Assembly: GCA_022495995.1 (NCBI GenBank)
Contig: JAFEMH010002442.1
Span: 181,001-245,000 of the forward strand
DNA from: Adenophora triphylla var. japonica
Lineage: Eukaryota; Streptophyta; Magnoliopsida; Asterales; Campanulaceae
Direction: 5' to 3'
Length of the DNA: 64,000 nucleotides
Below are positions 22,531 to 35,044 of the stretch, piece by piece. The stretch's first letter is position 1. Every line of letters starts with the position of its first letter. The notes under the pieces were generated by a model. The model saw only the letters and a program-made list of their open reading frames with translations. It was not told the origin of the DNA and searched no databases. The position numbers and the translations under genes were made by a program.

Positions 22531-22588
22531 CATCACTCATTTATACTATAGATTTATCTCTTGTAGATTTTCGGCGGTGAACTCAGCT

Positions 22589-25500
22589 ATGGCATTTTCT
22601 ACAACCGTCAGTTACCCTACCTTTGTTCCGCCGGCGAATAATCCGACCTCCTCTTCTTCTTCTTCATCTATCTTCTCATCTGTCTCTTTTCGATCCTTTC
22701 CCTCTGCTAATTATGGCCGAAGAAATCTCTGCATCAGATCAGTTTCTATCGCACAGGGTAACTTTTATTTCTCTTCAAATTTTCTTCTTCGACTTTAGCT
22801 GGAATCTGAGCCGATTAATAAGCTGTCATCAAAACTGGATTGAATTTCATAATTAGACGAGCGCTAATTCTGTTCCGAGAATTGGATATTGTGTTCTCAC
22901 CTCGATGCTGTGTTTTAGAACATGGAATCCACCTAGGCTGTGTTTGGCAACCTTGAAAATAAGTGAATTCAGTTGAATTTTATATTGTTCTTCCGATTTC
23001 TAAGCTTGGAAAAGAGTTGCCAGAAGTCGCATATTAGAACTAGAATTTGAATATCGAATTTTGGGCTTGTATTGGTTTTTATTCTTATTCAATGTTATGA
23101 AGTACTACCGTAACGAAATTTCTCGTTGAATTAGCAGCTTTTATCTTAGTATGTTGCAAGTTGTGCTTTATGTCCATTGAATGTGTGGTAAGGATTATTC
23201 CAAACCTTGGTTTCTGTGTGTTTCTTAGCTTTATACATGATTGAACAAGTGGTTTTAAATGTGATATGATAGAAAATGTGTGACAGTGTGACTATATGTA
23301 TCCCATTGACCCCAGATAATTTGGAACATATGCAATATTGTCAAACCAAGTGTAGCATCTTACTTTGCCCTGCGCCTCTTTTTTTGGATAGTATCTAATG
23401 TTTGATGTGACTGGAAACTTCGGCTCCCTCAATCCTGAATTAAGTGCTTTTACTTACCTTTTTTCTTACAAAAAATGAGGAAATCGATTTTTTGGCTACT
23501 AAGGATCACTTAACATGGATGCTCCTAATGTTTATTCTGTATGTAGCAAGTACACATTGGGACATTATAAAAAATGTAATTTTTGTAACTTCATGTCAAA
23601 GTGAACACTCATTTTGGAACATCAATTTGGATTAAGAGAGTAATTGTGTTCTTGACTCACTTTTGGTCCTTAAGGATATTGCAGATGTGTCTAAAAGTAG
23701 TGATTAATGTGAAGGTTGAGGCTTTTTGTAATCTTGAAAGAATGTAGTCACGATCTCTATGTGACAGAATGCACAAGCTTCCTCCATCGTTAGGGTTATA
23801 TAGAAACTGTATGCTCATGGAATAGATGTGTATCTAATGTGTCACATGTTTCAGTGCCACCACCTTCTGGGGGGATTGCACCGGCTATTGCCTTGACGGA
23901 CAATGCTTTGAAGCACTTGAATAAGATGAGGTCTGAGCGGAATGAGGACTTATGCTTGAGAATCGGTGTTAAGCAAGGTGGATGTTCTGGCATGTCTTAC
24001 ACAATGGAGTTTGAGAGCAGAGGAAATGCTAGACCAGATGATTCAGTTATAGAATACAATGGCTTTGTGATCGGTAGGCTTTTAATCCTCCCTGTCATCA
24101 CACTTATACCCGCACACACATATAAAAACACAATTGACAGCTATTCACACTTCTTAAGCTGCTTCCAGATAACATGAATTAAAAGTCTAAAATTTCTCTG
24201 TTCCAAATAAATAGTTCTACTTTCCTTCTTGGTTCCCTCAAACAATAGTCCCATTTCTAAAGTGACAATAATTATAATTTAGTTTCGTGAAGTTACAAAC
24301 AATCAAAGCTGGATCCATAAAAACATTGACTTGTTTAATGGGTCAGGGTATTTTTTTTTGGACCAAGGGAATGTAAGACAAGTTGATTAGTATTTCAGTG
24401 AAGCAGGATAGGTTACCTTTTTTTTTTTTCCATTAAGCATGCTATCTTATTTTTCGTCCGTATGCTTATGAAATTCAGCACTCTCTATCTTTGTAGACGG
24501 TAGTTGAAAGCTCCTAAGCTTTTTTTTTGATAAACGAAGAATGCTATTAGGAAGAAATAATTCGAGTATATGTGGACAATCTGTCCTCCAAACGAAACCA
24601 AGGAAAAAAAAGACAATTGAACAGTCTAACATGATTGAAAGAGCAAAAAAAGAATCTTTTAAATTGCAAAACCTTATTCTAATGAAGGGTTGTTCTCCAA
24701 TTGCAACATTAATTAATGAACTTCTACAGGCTCCCAGTGCAGATGCCCACCATAGAGCAAGGAACTGAGTGTCTGAGTCCTTTCCTTAAGAAAAAGGAAT
24801 TATAACTATTTCTCTTATTGATTCTGGCTTCTGTTCCTTCAAAATACACCACAAAGCTGTAAAGTCTTGCATTTCCATTAGCACAGTGTCTCAATGTTTT
24901 CCAATATCCACAGACCTAGTACCAAAAAAAACCTTCTGCCAGAAGGGGCATACCCATGTCTCCTCCAGAACAATGATCCACCTGCACCTTGACCGCCATC
25001 TTGAACAGTGTAAGAAGGTGAATGGATAAGCATGGGATTGACTCTGACAGTAGCAAATATTATATCCAGGTAGAAAGCCGTATAAGGTCTTCGCCGATGT
25101 GGAAGATCATATGAATGGTTACGATCATTCGTATTTTGAGGGAACTTCTGGCTTCATAATAAAATCAGCAAAAGAACAGAAAATACAAATAAAAAGGATT
25201 TTAAGACCAAAGAAGACTTTTCAAAAGATATCTTGGGAAGTGAATCTACCATTAGGATCAATCCGTACTATCCAAGAGTCAAATGAGCTGAGAATTGTAA
25301 GCATGATTGTTAATTCCTACGAGACATTGCCCTATATCGTACAAGAAAGTGTGAAATAGGAACATTTTGAAGGGAGAGTCTATACAAATGAGGTCAAAAT
25401 ATCGACAAAGAAAAAGTATCAAGCCAATTATCTGCCCAAAATCCTATCTTCTCTCCATTCCAGTAAATAAATGAGTACGACAATTGACTTCCGAAAGGCT

Positions 25501-26552
25501 TGTATGAGTCCTGGAAGAAAAAGTCTCCGCATGTCGCTTTGAATTTCATACTTGGTTCTTGTGACCTTATTCAGAGTATGAAAATGCTCCTATAATTCAA
25601 TGTCCCAAGCTGTAGACCCCTTTACCCTTTAGGAGGGTGAACCCTCTATCATACTGCTGAATGTTTTTTGCCCCCCTCCTTGGCCTGTCAAAAAGTGAGG
25701 CATAATACCCTCAAGCATGTTCTCGACCTGCACAAGTATTCTAAAAGTAGAAATATATTGATCATATGCTAGGTAGACGACCTTCTAAAAAAGTTATTCT
25801 ATCTGCCAAAGAGAAATATGCCCTTGTCCAGACATCCAATCGTTTATGCTCACGGAGGCAAGCCCAACTGAAAACTATTAGCCATAGGATGCTTCTAGGC
25901 TGTTAGGATTTTACGCTCATATTTATTTTGTTTCGATACTGAGCTTGAGGCTGAGTTCTTCATTAGCGATCTAATTAAAAAATTAAAATGACTATCCTCA
26001 ACTGTTCCTATTTCTAGTTCTGGCCTAGTACCGTTTAACGGTACCTTCAAAATGACCAGTTATGCAAACAAGATGTATCTCTGGTATGGTCATGTATCCA
26101 GTGCATCCACCTATTTGATGTATAGAAAAATCTATTTTCTTGTAACCACATATATTTTGTAATAAAAAAAACTAAAAATCTTCTGTTTTCCTAGAATTTC
26201 ATTGATTAATGTTTGATTTTGCTTTGTTATGCTATTGTCTTTTCTCCTATCTGGGTTAGTAGTGGGTGAAGGGTGAAAGCTTTCATGGGAACGGTCCGAA
26301 CGGAGTTCGGTTTTTGGCCTTTTGCACATTTTTGTTTCTGTCTCACCATTTTAGCAGTTTTTTGTGGTTATCTTTGATATTAAATGTCTTCCTTTGTTTT
26401 GTCCTGCAGTTTGTGATCCAAAGAGCCTTCTTTTCATTTTTGGGATGCAACTGGACTACAGCGATGCTCTCATTGGGGGAGGCTTCTCTTTCAAAAATCC
26501 AAATGCTACACAAACATGTGGCTGTGGTAAATCATTTGCAGCTGAGATGTAA
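22589..26552 (+). CDS. CPISCA: Plastid iron-sulfur cluster assembly protein IscA/SufA type (three exons)
   Basis: Exons 22589-22757, 23855-24073 and 26410-26552 join in frame to 176 residues, with GT/AG ends at both introns. Residues 1-57 are Ser/Thr-rich with basic residues and few acids, as in a chloroplast transit peptide. The A-type domain follows, with [11 protein letters not shown] (Cys100) and the C-terminal TCGCGKSF (Cys166, Cys168), the three cysteines that bind the cluster. The family accepts and passes on Fe-S clusters within the plastid SUF pathway. Length and exon layout are those expected for plant CpIscA. ATG 22589 is chosen because the usual MAF start is there; the upstream in-frame ATG at 22448 lies in a dispersed repeat. 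A TTATACTATA box is at 22541. Intron 2 (2.3 kb) carries probable retroelement debris. It is the only intact gene in the window. Confidence 0.95.
24518..25050 (-). mobile_element. Possible LINE (RTE-like) 3' end in intron 2 of the IscA gene
   Basis: Read on the minus strand, the segment ends CGTTTATCAAAAAAAAAGCT, the TATCAAAA-type tail seen on plant RTE/LINE insertions. Upstream sequence has scattered open frames (24541-24768) but no reverse-transcriptase motif. A second unexplained open frame lies at 25099-25359. Assignment rests on the tail only. Confidence 0.3.
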
Positions 26553-26830
26553 ATGTTGATTCACTGTAAATGACCTCTTAAACAATTCCGTAATATGTTT
26601 TTACTGATAATACTCTATGTTATTGTGCTGAAGTTCCTTAGGATTTGTACAGTTACACCCTATATTTAAGATATACAAACAAGTTTTAAGGGCATTATTT
26701 TGTGTTTGTTGAAATATGAAAAGGCTTTCTTTTACATGAGTTTTTGTTTGCCTTCTTTTTGAATAATTGTCTATAACCATTGAAAGTGGGTAAAAACATT
26801 TGCCCCCTCTGTACATGAATAGTCTTGCAG

Positions 26831-27956
26831 ATGGAGGCAGGGTACTCAAGCAGATGTCATGGCCATTGACAACCTATGAACCCATCTTTTCTTTCAACTT
26901 TGAGCGGAGTGGCAGTGGAAGGGTCTTTGCTATGTTGCGGGATAGACTGGAGTTGACCGGAATTTTTGTAAAGGTAATAGTTGCCATAAGATTTATTATG
27001 TAATTAATAGGCTGCCAAACATCTTTTCTTTTTCCCTCTTATGAGATGAAATTTCACATCGCAGATCTGAAATTTAAAATAAGCAAATTATAACAAAGAT
27101 GTCTTTGCATGTTTAGAACAAATAATGATGACTAACCTAAAATATCGGACGCTGCCCTCAAATAGAATTAGCAGTGACATTTTGTGGTGTAACTGCTGGG
27201 ACTTGAAGCCTTGGATATTGATCTGTTTATTTCATCTATGCACTGGGATTGTATGCAGAAATGATAAAAACTAGGAGAAAAGGGGGACCTGCACCCAATA
27301 TTATGTTGAGATAAGTAGGATCCCACTCCCACCGATGTAGTCTTTTTACATGAAAGAGCATTCCATACACAGAATTTTTAACCTTTTTGGCTGAAAAATA
27401 AATATTTGTGCTTGAAAATGAGGGAAAAAAGAAAATTAGAGAATTGAAATCAATCATGATCAAGGTTATAAGATGCATATCGTAACTCTCAAGCTAAAAT
27501 ATTAAAAGAAATGTATAGGTGTTTATTCTGGAACAAAAATCAGAAATGACATCTTGGTTTCCCATAAAGAAAAGAACAACACTAAATCTTTAGAAGCTAG
27601 TTGACATTTTTTCTCAAATCTGAGAACTACTCATGTAAATCATGCATGCCTATTCAGAGCATATATAGTTGAAAACTGGCAACCGCGGTGTTCTCCTTGG
27701 ACCATAGAGGACATTGAGTATGTGTCGATTAACATTTTTCATTGTCAACTCGTTCATCAAACACTGATTTTTTATTAGTCCATCCATAAATGGAGACCAA
27801 TTCTTGGCATAACCAACACTGACCTTCTCCTCATTTCTTTTACTGGTTGTTGTTGGTGGTGGCCCCATGGAGAATTTATTGCTTATAACGAGTTTGTCTG
27901 TTGCAGGTTCTCTCATTGATCTGATACCTGAGCGAGTGCACAAAACTCCCGTCACA
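26831..27956 (+). other. Two exon-like segments of an unidentified gene
   Basis: Segment 1 (26831-26973) follows a TCTTGCAG acceptor, is open for 47 codons (includes QMSWPLTTYEPIFSFNFE and GRVFAMLRDRLELTGIFVK) and ends at a GTAATA donor. Segment 2 (27907-27956) lies between TTGCAG and GTGAT and contains SLIDLIPERVHKTPVTG in one frame. The two do not join in the same frame: after segment 1 the second reads a stop within six codons, while the gene-like frame needs one more base. No upstream exon was found. This could be a decayed gene, or a gene with one more small exon or a sequence error. I do not recognise the family. Confidence 0.3.
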
Positions 27957-29042
27957 GGTGATTTCTTTCTCGTTTAACTGAATCTGTTCAAATCATAAAA
28001 AAAAAAAAAAACTGAGGTAATTTTGATATCAGACTGATTAGATAAATTTGAATTGTTATGGTAGAGGTTAAAGATTGAAGTCCTCTTCCAGTTTTATTAC
28101 TTAGAGATAGAATAGAATACACAAACTTTAAAAATTGACATGGTTGAAAACTTACCAGGAGAGTCTTGCTATGTTTCTAATTAAAATCCTGTGAACCTTA
28201 ATATTAAGATGAAAAATGGATGTTGAGAGCCTTTTGTAGATGCTTAGAGTCTGCTGGTGCAATTTGACTGCCAGATTTTAGAAATCTGAAAAGTCAGAGA
28301 TAATACTTTTGTTGTCTTATTTATATTGTCCACCAGACAAATGCTCGTAATTAGAGGAATCTTAACCATGTTGTAATCATTTCCATTTGTACCCTTTAAT
28401 TATAGGGGTATAATGAGAAACTATATAACTGATATGTCTTGGATTTCTAAATGGCCAAAAGATTGAGACCACAAAAAGGAAAGTTGGTCAATATAAACAA
28501 AATGGAGCGGGTAAGTAAATCTGATATACGTTTTCTCCAAAAAGATGTCATTTGAATGTACTTTAATGTCTTTATTTTATTTCCTCTTTTCTTCTCTTAT
28601 AAAAATATCCAGTTAATTTCAATACGGAGTATAACCTTAGACTTTAAAATTTTATCTTGATGGACCTGATTTTCTAGTTACCAAATTTTTTTCTTCCTTA
28701 GATAGTATGTATTTATGTGTACACACGCACACATGCTGGTGTATGTGCTCTGCTGACACTTCTACCATAACAACTACTCCATGTATATCAGAGCATAGCA
28801 ATCTCAGGAAGATTGTTTTGACTTGTGTGTCAAAAGAGGAATTAGTATTAGTGAAAATCCACACAAGTTTGACCACAATGTCTTCATTTCATTATTTCGT
28901 TTTTTTTTTTTTAATTTTACTTTTAACCATTTCAGAATCCTTGTATAGGAAATGGATTAACTGTTCTTCCTTCAATTGCTTTTTGTGGATAAACCACACC
29001 AAACAGTCCTTTATTTTGCCTTTACAACAAAGATTATCCCTA
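27957..29042. other. Stretch without clear features
   Basis: AT-rich, with a poly-A tract near 28000 and an ACACACGCACACATG stretch near 28720. Short open frames lack coding character. No matching repeat found elsewhere in the window. Confidence 0.45.
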
Positions 29043-29051
29043 TTCTCTTAA

Positions 29052-31780
29052 GGGCCAAAATTTGTTTAACCCCCTAAAGTACACACATAATTCCACTCTG
29101 CACTCTCGTGCGAATTTTGTCCCAAGATGGCACCTTAATTAACCCGCAGTCCCACTTTGCACCCCGACACCAAACGGCGTTAATAATTTAACGAAAAATG
29201 GTCATGTGCAATTACATGAAGGGCATTTTGGTCTTTTTGATTGAAAGGGAAGGGCATGAATGTCCATTTTGTTATTGAGGGTGACAATCAAATCCTCCAA
29301 CCAACTCCACCATCACCCACTAATTAATAATCACCACCACCACCACCATTTCTCCCAAAATCCGGCCACCACCATCACCTAAATCCAGTTATTGTCTAAA
29401 TTCATCATAACCAAGTTTTCTCCTAAAATCACCATTTTCACAAAATCAAAGAGCAAACTTAGCAAAACGATTAAAAAAAATTCTCCCAAATCACCAACAA
29501 TACCCAAATCAAAATAATTTATCCAAAAATGAAAATTTAAAAAAAATAAAAAATAAACCTAGATCAGGGACGAGTTTGACATGGAGATGAAGGGGATGGT
29601 CGGACAAGGCGGGAGGGGAATGAAGATGAACTCTAAGTAGGAAAGGCGGACATAGGTGTAGGGACGAGAAGGAAAGGACGTGGGAGGAGTGTGATGGTCG
29701 GATCTGGGTGATTGTGAGAGGGAGGCTAATGGCGATGGTGTAGAGGTAGGGGAGTGCCGGAAAGGTAGGGGAGGAGGAGAGGCAGTGAGATGGTTCGATT
29801 AGGTCCCTGTGAGAAAGTGAGGGAAGTGGTGGGTTCACGGTAGTAGGAGAACCATGGTGGGTGGGAAAGGGTGGAAGGATTTGGTAAGTTTTATGATTTA
29901 CTTATTGTTTTGTTTTGTTTTATTTCATTTTTTCTTTCTTTGGTGTTAGGCATAATTTATTATTTGTATATTTAATTTTTCTCTTAATTAATTTTAGATT
30001 TTTAGATTTTTTTGTATGAACACACTTTTGTATTTTATCTAATACTAGACAAAAAATATTATTTCATAATATTATTATGGGCAAATTGCAGTTTAGGGCC
30101 TAAACTCGAAGGGGGTCTTTTATATGGGGTCTCTCTATTTTTTTCCCACATCAGGGCCCAATGTGTGATCTTTCGCCAGTTAATGGCTTTTTGACGAAAT
30201 TCGTTAAAAAAGTCGGTTAAGTCACATATGCCATGCACGTGATCGACGTATTGGATGAATTTGAAATTGACTTCGTTTTTTAAGGGTTAAATGTGAAAGT
30301 GTGGAAATGAGGGGTGGGTGAAGGGAAATAATTCTCTTTCTCCTTCAAGTAAATATCCAAATCCTACCCCCATTTTCATATTAAACCCACCTCCCTTACT
30401 CATCTCTCCGGCCACACCATCCATAGTGGTGGCACTGCCAACCACCATCCCTTCTAATCTCTACTCTCCAACCTAACTCCCGTCCCCTTTCCCTACTGCT
30501 CCCTTCGTTTTTGCGCCCTCCGCCCCAAATCTGTAGCCGCACCTTCCTCCCAAATGCCCACCCATGTCTGCCGCCTTCTTGTCATTGTCCACAAGTCCTC
30601 CATCATCATCGCCATCCACCACCCCACCAACCTGGGCTTTTCCCTCCTCTCTCTCTCCCAAGATCTGGTTTCGATTTAAATTATTGACTAATTTAGCTTG
30701 AATTTTTGGTTTTGCATTTGTTAATTTTGGTTCAATTTGTTGATTATTGTGGATGTTGGTGAGATGATGGCAGATTGGGGATTTTCTTTTGATTGGGCTG
30801 TTGTTCAAATTGGTGTAGACGATTTTGGTGGTGGTTTTGTCTGTGATGTTGGCGTGATGTTGGCGGATGATAGTTGGTGATGGTGAGTTGATGGCAGATT
30901 GAGGAAGTGGTGAAGGGAGAGAAGGAAGAGGCTGGTGGAGGTGGGGTGATGGAATGGGGGTGGTCGTGGCTTTGGAAGATGAAGAGAGGGGAACGTGGGG
31001 TTGAGTGGGGGATGAATTGGACATAAACATGAATATGTGATGGGGTTTTTTTGTTTGATAATTTTATTTATTTGTTAATAGTTTTTATTTTTATGATTTT
31101 TTATTCATTTTATGGATAATATATTAAAAATTATAAAATTTTAACTATGAAATTATAAAATTATTATTTATAAAATTATTTTGATTATTGACTTTTTATT
31201 TTTTATTTTAAATTTAGGCTACCCTTTTATTTTGGTATTTTCATTAAACCCCCTTAAAACACGAAGTCAATTTCAAATTCATCCAATCCGTCGATCGCGT
31301 GCATGACACATGGAACTTAACTGGCTTTTTAACGAATTTCGTCAAAAAGCCCTTAGCTGGCGAAAAGTTCACATTGGGCCCTGATGTGGCAAAAAAAATA
31401 AAAATAGTGAGGTCGCGTATATAAGATTGAATACCCCCCTCGAGTTTAGACCCCAAACTGCAATTTGCCCTATTATTATTTTAATTATTTAATATTATCT
31501 CAAAATGGGGTAAATATTGAGAAGGGGGGTAAAGTGGGATTGAATAGAAACCTTCGGAGTGAAACAAATTCCCAAATACAATGAAATGACGTATATACCC
31601 ATCACATGCCTTGCACATGACTGATTTTCGTTCAATTTCTAACGCCGTTTGATGCCAATGTGCAAAGTGGGATTGCGGGTTAATTAAGGTGCCACCCTGT
31701 GACAAAATTAGGGTGCAAATCGGGATTACGTGTTACTTTGGGAGGTTATGATACTTTGGGAGGTTGAACGAATTTTGGCC
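29052..31780. mobile_element. Non-autonomous MULE with long terminal inverted repeats (outer)
   Basis: The left end GGGCCAAAATTTGTTTAACC and the right end, inverse of GGCCAAAATTCGTTCAACCT, are arms of a terminal inverted repeat of about 130-170 bp that shares GGCACCTTAATTAACCCGCA and CAAACGGCGTT. The flanks TTCTCTTAA (29043-29051) and TTCTCTTGA (31781-31789) are a 9-bp duplication with one change. The interior has CACC-rich, low-complexity sequence and a captured-looking segment at 29509-29838 with no recognisable product. A second MULE (30079-31470) is inserted in it. Confidence 0.85.
30079..31470. mobile_element. Nested non-autonomous MULE (inner), perfect 9-bp duplication
   Basis: Perfect duplication TATTATTAT (30070-30078 and 31471-31479). 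Ends are GGGCAAATTGCAGTTTAGGG and the inverse of GGGCAAATTGCAGTTTGGGG; the inverted repeats extend about 200 bp and include GACGAAATTCGTTAAAAAA / AACGAATTTCGTCAAAAAG. The middle (30380-31030) is GC-richer and holds a 185-codon minus-strand frame of Pro/Ser/Thr/Asn/Gly-rich sequence, with no domain I recognise. It is likely an acquired genomic fragment. Confidence 0.92.
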
Positions 31781-31789
31781 TTCTCTTGA

Positions 31790-32622
31790 CATGCTGAAAA
31801 CATCCTGTCTGCATTTTGTACATCTTTTGGTCCAACTTCTGAGTTTGTTGATCTAGTTTCCTTCATTTCTCATTTTTGGAGGTATTATTGCTAAGGAGTG
31901 TTATTGTTATGCAGGTCTTATTCATATATCTTTCAATTTAAAAAAAAATGAAAATCTTAGGAGTTGGGATGGTCATCGTTTGTGCATGCAGGAGCAATGA
32001 GCTACCCATGGGCTTAACTTTTAGCAGAGAAAGATGGGCATAAGAAGTTTTGAGGCACCATTTCTTACTATGAAAATCTTCCAATCATTATTGTTTTTTC
32101 CAAGTGGGTGAGTAATAGTCCTTTTGTTATCTTGCACTTTAGTCCATTTGTTCTTCCATGAATCATATAGTATGTGAGTTTACATATACTCCGTCCCAAA
32201 AATGAATGTTCAAAATATTTTCAAATTTGCTCGAGAATTTTTCAGACATTCATTTTGGGAACTTTTTTTTTTTTTTTTTAAAGAGAGAGAGAGAGAGAGA
32301 GAGCATTTGACAGAGTTAATCATTACATGAGTCCATTTATCTTCCATGAATACTCTTTAATGGTGAGCTTAAGAACAGTCTATTTTGCCAAGGTTCCAAT
32401 CACATTGCAAAGGCTATGTGCTAAAAACTTGGGTAGGCTCCTTACCTCTCTGCTTATGTTGTATCAAGCCAAAATCATTTACAAGTTTGAATAATCAATG
32501 ATGTTAGAAATTGATGGCCCAAGTCAAGTTTGTATCATGCTGCTGTAAGAGGCTTTTCACATGGGTTTAACAATATGCATGCTTTTAGAAATAAGAAATG
32601 TCATCCAGAACACTTGCTATAT
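31790..32622. other. Intergenic stretch with Stowaway debris and GA repeat
   Basis: Contains ACTCCGTCCCAAAAATGAAT (32189) and its near-inverse CATTCATTTTGGGAAC (32248), remains of a short MITE, then poly-T and a GA microsatellite (32283-32303). A TGCATGCAG followed by GAGCAATGAGC at 31986 resembles a splice acceptor, but no gene can be built on it. Confidence 0.45.
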
Positions 32623-33399
32623 TTAAGTTGTCTCACTGTCAATGTTAGGATCAATTTTCTCCTCCACCTGAAAAATATCATGACCACCCTTCCCATTTTG
32701 ATCATGTCCCTCGGAGCTCTGCGAAGGAGCTTCGTCTTCCGAGACTCGATCAATATTTGAGTTCTCTTCACCGCTTTCGCTAATAGGCAAGGAATGATTT
32801 GGATCATTTGGAACACCTTGTTCGGGGTGAATAACATCACTGGTCGAAAACATGGCTAGAATATTTTCCAACAATGTTCTGGGAATAGAGTGCTTAATAC
32901 TATATTTAATGAGAGGAAAAGCAGAAGAAACTCCAACTATGAGGAATAATCCCCAAAAGCTATCAAGGCTGAGTCTAGTCGCTGATACAGACGAACTTGG
33001 GTCTGGACAACTAAACGGTTTTCCAAACCAAGCTCTTTCAATAAGTTCCATTTGATCTCCTTGAGTTACTTTCAAAACTGCTCTTGATATATCCGATACC
33101 AATGGTGAACCAATTGGAAATACCTGTAACCATTCATATATCATTTTTTTAGTAGGGTAAATGACAAATAAGGGTCCGAAATTTGAAGGTCATTCGTAAA
33201 AGAGGGTATGATGTTTCAAAACTCGAAAAAAGATGATGACAAATATTAACAACTAAGAACTTTGTAACGAACCATTAAAAATCTTTGTTAAATAAGAGTT
33301 TAAAGTTAGCAATTCTCAGTAAATAAGGGTCTCAAATCTTTGCCATTCACCCTTTTTAGAATTGTGTGATTCATGTTTCTGCTTTTGATTGTATGTGTT

Positions 33400-33402
<3 letters not shown>

Positions 33403-33454
<52 letters not shown>
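33403..33454. repeat. (GA/CT)n microsatellite at the 5' end of GLR intron 4
   Basis: 52 bp. On the gene's strand the intron reads GTAAT and then pure CT, so the repeat starts at intron position +6 after exon end 33459. Confidence 0.97.
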
Positions 33455-33457
<3 letters not shown>

Positions 33458-33935
33458 CAAAGCCAAAGCCATCAGTCCTAAGTAAAGGTCCAACCATGGT
33501 ATATTTAGAGCAGAACTTGGAAAGGAAAGGCTTCATGCAAGGGACTTCATCAAAAGCGGCGGCAATACCTCCTTTCTTACTTCCTTTCGAGAAAAGTGTA
33601 TCCAGGTCGTCTCTGGAATTATACATCAGGAGCTGAGATATGTTTTTCTGTTCTAACAGCTGAATAACAAAAGAATCCTTGGGGTAACCAATGGTCTCCC
33701 CCCTCTCATTAAGCTCTTCAATGGTGGTAATTGTTGGCTCGAGCTGTTGAACTGTAAGCAACGATGTTAAGCTTGCAGTGTAACTTTGCGTCAAAACCAG
33801 GACAATGAAACACCATACGATCACCACAAGCCTAGACCATGTACTTCCCAGTTGTTCCTCTGTCAACATTTTAATTACAAGTTATTTTTTTACGTTCATA
33901 AATTTAAAACTTGAATATATATATATATATATATA

Positions 33936-34210
33936 CTCCCTCCGTCCCATAGATTTATGGACTTTTGGGTTTTGCACGGGGATTAAGGAGAAAATATTAT
34001 ATTGAAAGTGTTGTGAGTGTGAAAATAAAATAGGAGAGAGAATGAGTGGAGAGAATAGTAAATTATAATGGTGATGTGAGTATTAAAATAATGTAGGAGA
34101 GAGAATGAGTGGAGGGAATAGTAAAGATTCCTTTCCATTTTGGGAAAGTTAGATATTATTGTGGGACGCCCAAAATAGAAAGTTTACATATTATTGTGGG
34201 ACGGAGGGAG
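33936..34210. mobile_element. Stowaway MITE in GLR intron 3 (275 bp)
   Basis: CTCCCTCCGTCCCATAGATT to TATTGTGGGACGGAGGGAG with TA on both sides. It lies wholly within the intron between exons ending 34281 and starting 33859, so it does not hit coding sequence. Confidence 0.92.
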
Positions 34211-34636
34211 TATATATGTAAATATGTGTATGTATAATGTATGTATGTATGTATACAGTAGAGGAATTGAAGAAGATTACTATGTGCAAAAACCATGGTT
34301 GAGAAGGCAAACCATAAACATGAACCAAAACGTTCTCCAGTGTTGTCGCCAAATTCATTGTTGCTTTGCTCGATGACTCAAATGACAATACCAATGAATA
34401 TAAAAAAACCTGCACTTGCCATCCAAAGGTCCCAAGTCAATGGCTTCAAGAAAACCAAAGCATTCTTTTCCTTCTTGTCTTTGACAGACACAACCATTGT
34501 TACTCCTGATTCTGTGTAAGGCAACCTAAAGTACACCTGGAATGACCTATTTGCTATAATAGAAGTATCACCAACCACTGCGTCAAAATTCTGACAGGTA
34601 CACTATATGAGCATTTGTACCATAGGAAGGGAGAGA

Positions 34637-34640
<4 letters not shown>

Positions 34641-34699
<59 letters not shown>
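34641..34699. repeat. (GA/CT)n microsatellite at the 5' end of GLR intron 2
   Basis: 59 bp. On the gene's strand the intron reads GTAA and then CT repeats, starting at position +5 after exon end 34704. Confidence 0.97.
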
Positions 34700-34701
<2 letters not shown>

Positions 34702-34778
34702 ACCCCGAGAAATACTTGATACACCAAGTCATTCTAATTACCGGCACTCGGGTCACTGAGAGTTGCAAAGGGAATGTA

Positions 34779-35044
34779 ATCCCTCCGTGTCGGGTCAATG
34801 GACACCAAAAAATTGGGCACAATAACTAAGAAAAAGGAAAGAATCTTCACTATTCCCTCCATTCATTCTCTCTCCTACATTATTTTAATACTTACAACAC
34901 CATTATAATTTACTATTCCCTCCACTCATTCTCTCTCCTATTTTACTATTACACTCACAACATTCTTTCCATTTTGGGTAGTCTCCAATCACGTGAGACG
35001 ACCCAAAAAGGAAATAAGTCTCCATTTACCCGACACGGAGGGAG
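34779..35044. mobile_element. Stowaway MITE inserted in GLR exon 2 (266 bp)
   Basis: Ends TCCCTCCGTGTCGGGT and its inverse ACCCGACACGGAGGGAG, with TA duplicated. Removing the MITE and one TA restores the coding phrase PFEY-IPFAT, as expected for GLR proteins, which proves the insertion point. The inserted sequence brings a stop five codons after the break. Confidence 0.93.

Noticed and set aside
22448..22588. Upstream ATG as start of the IscA protein
   Set aside because: It would add 47 Lys/Asn-rich residues from a dispersed repeat; the conserved start and transit peptide begin at 22589.
30473..31030. 185-codon minus-strand open frame
   Set aside because: Low-complexity Pro/Ser/Thr/Asn sequence inside a MULE, no recognisable domain; described with the element but not called as a gene.
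33917..33935. AT tract as a promoter TATA region
   Set aside because: It is a simple repeat at the edge of a MITE within a GLR intron.
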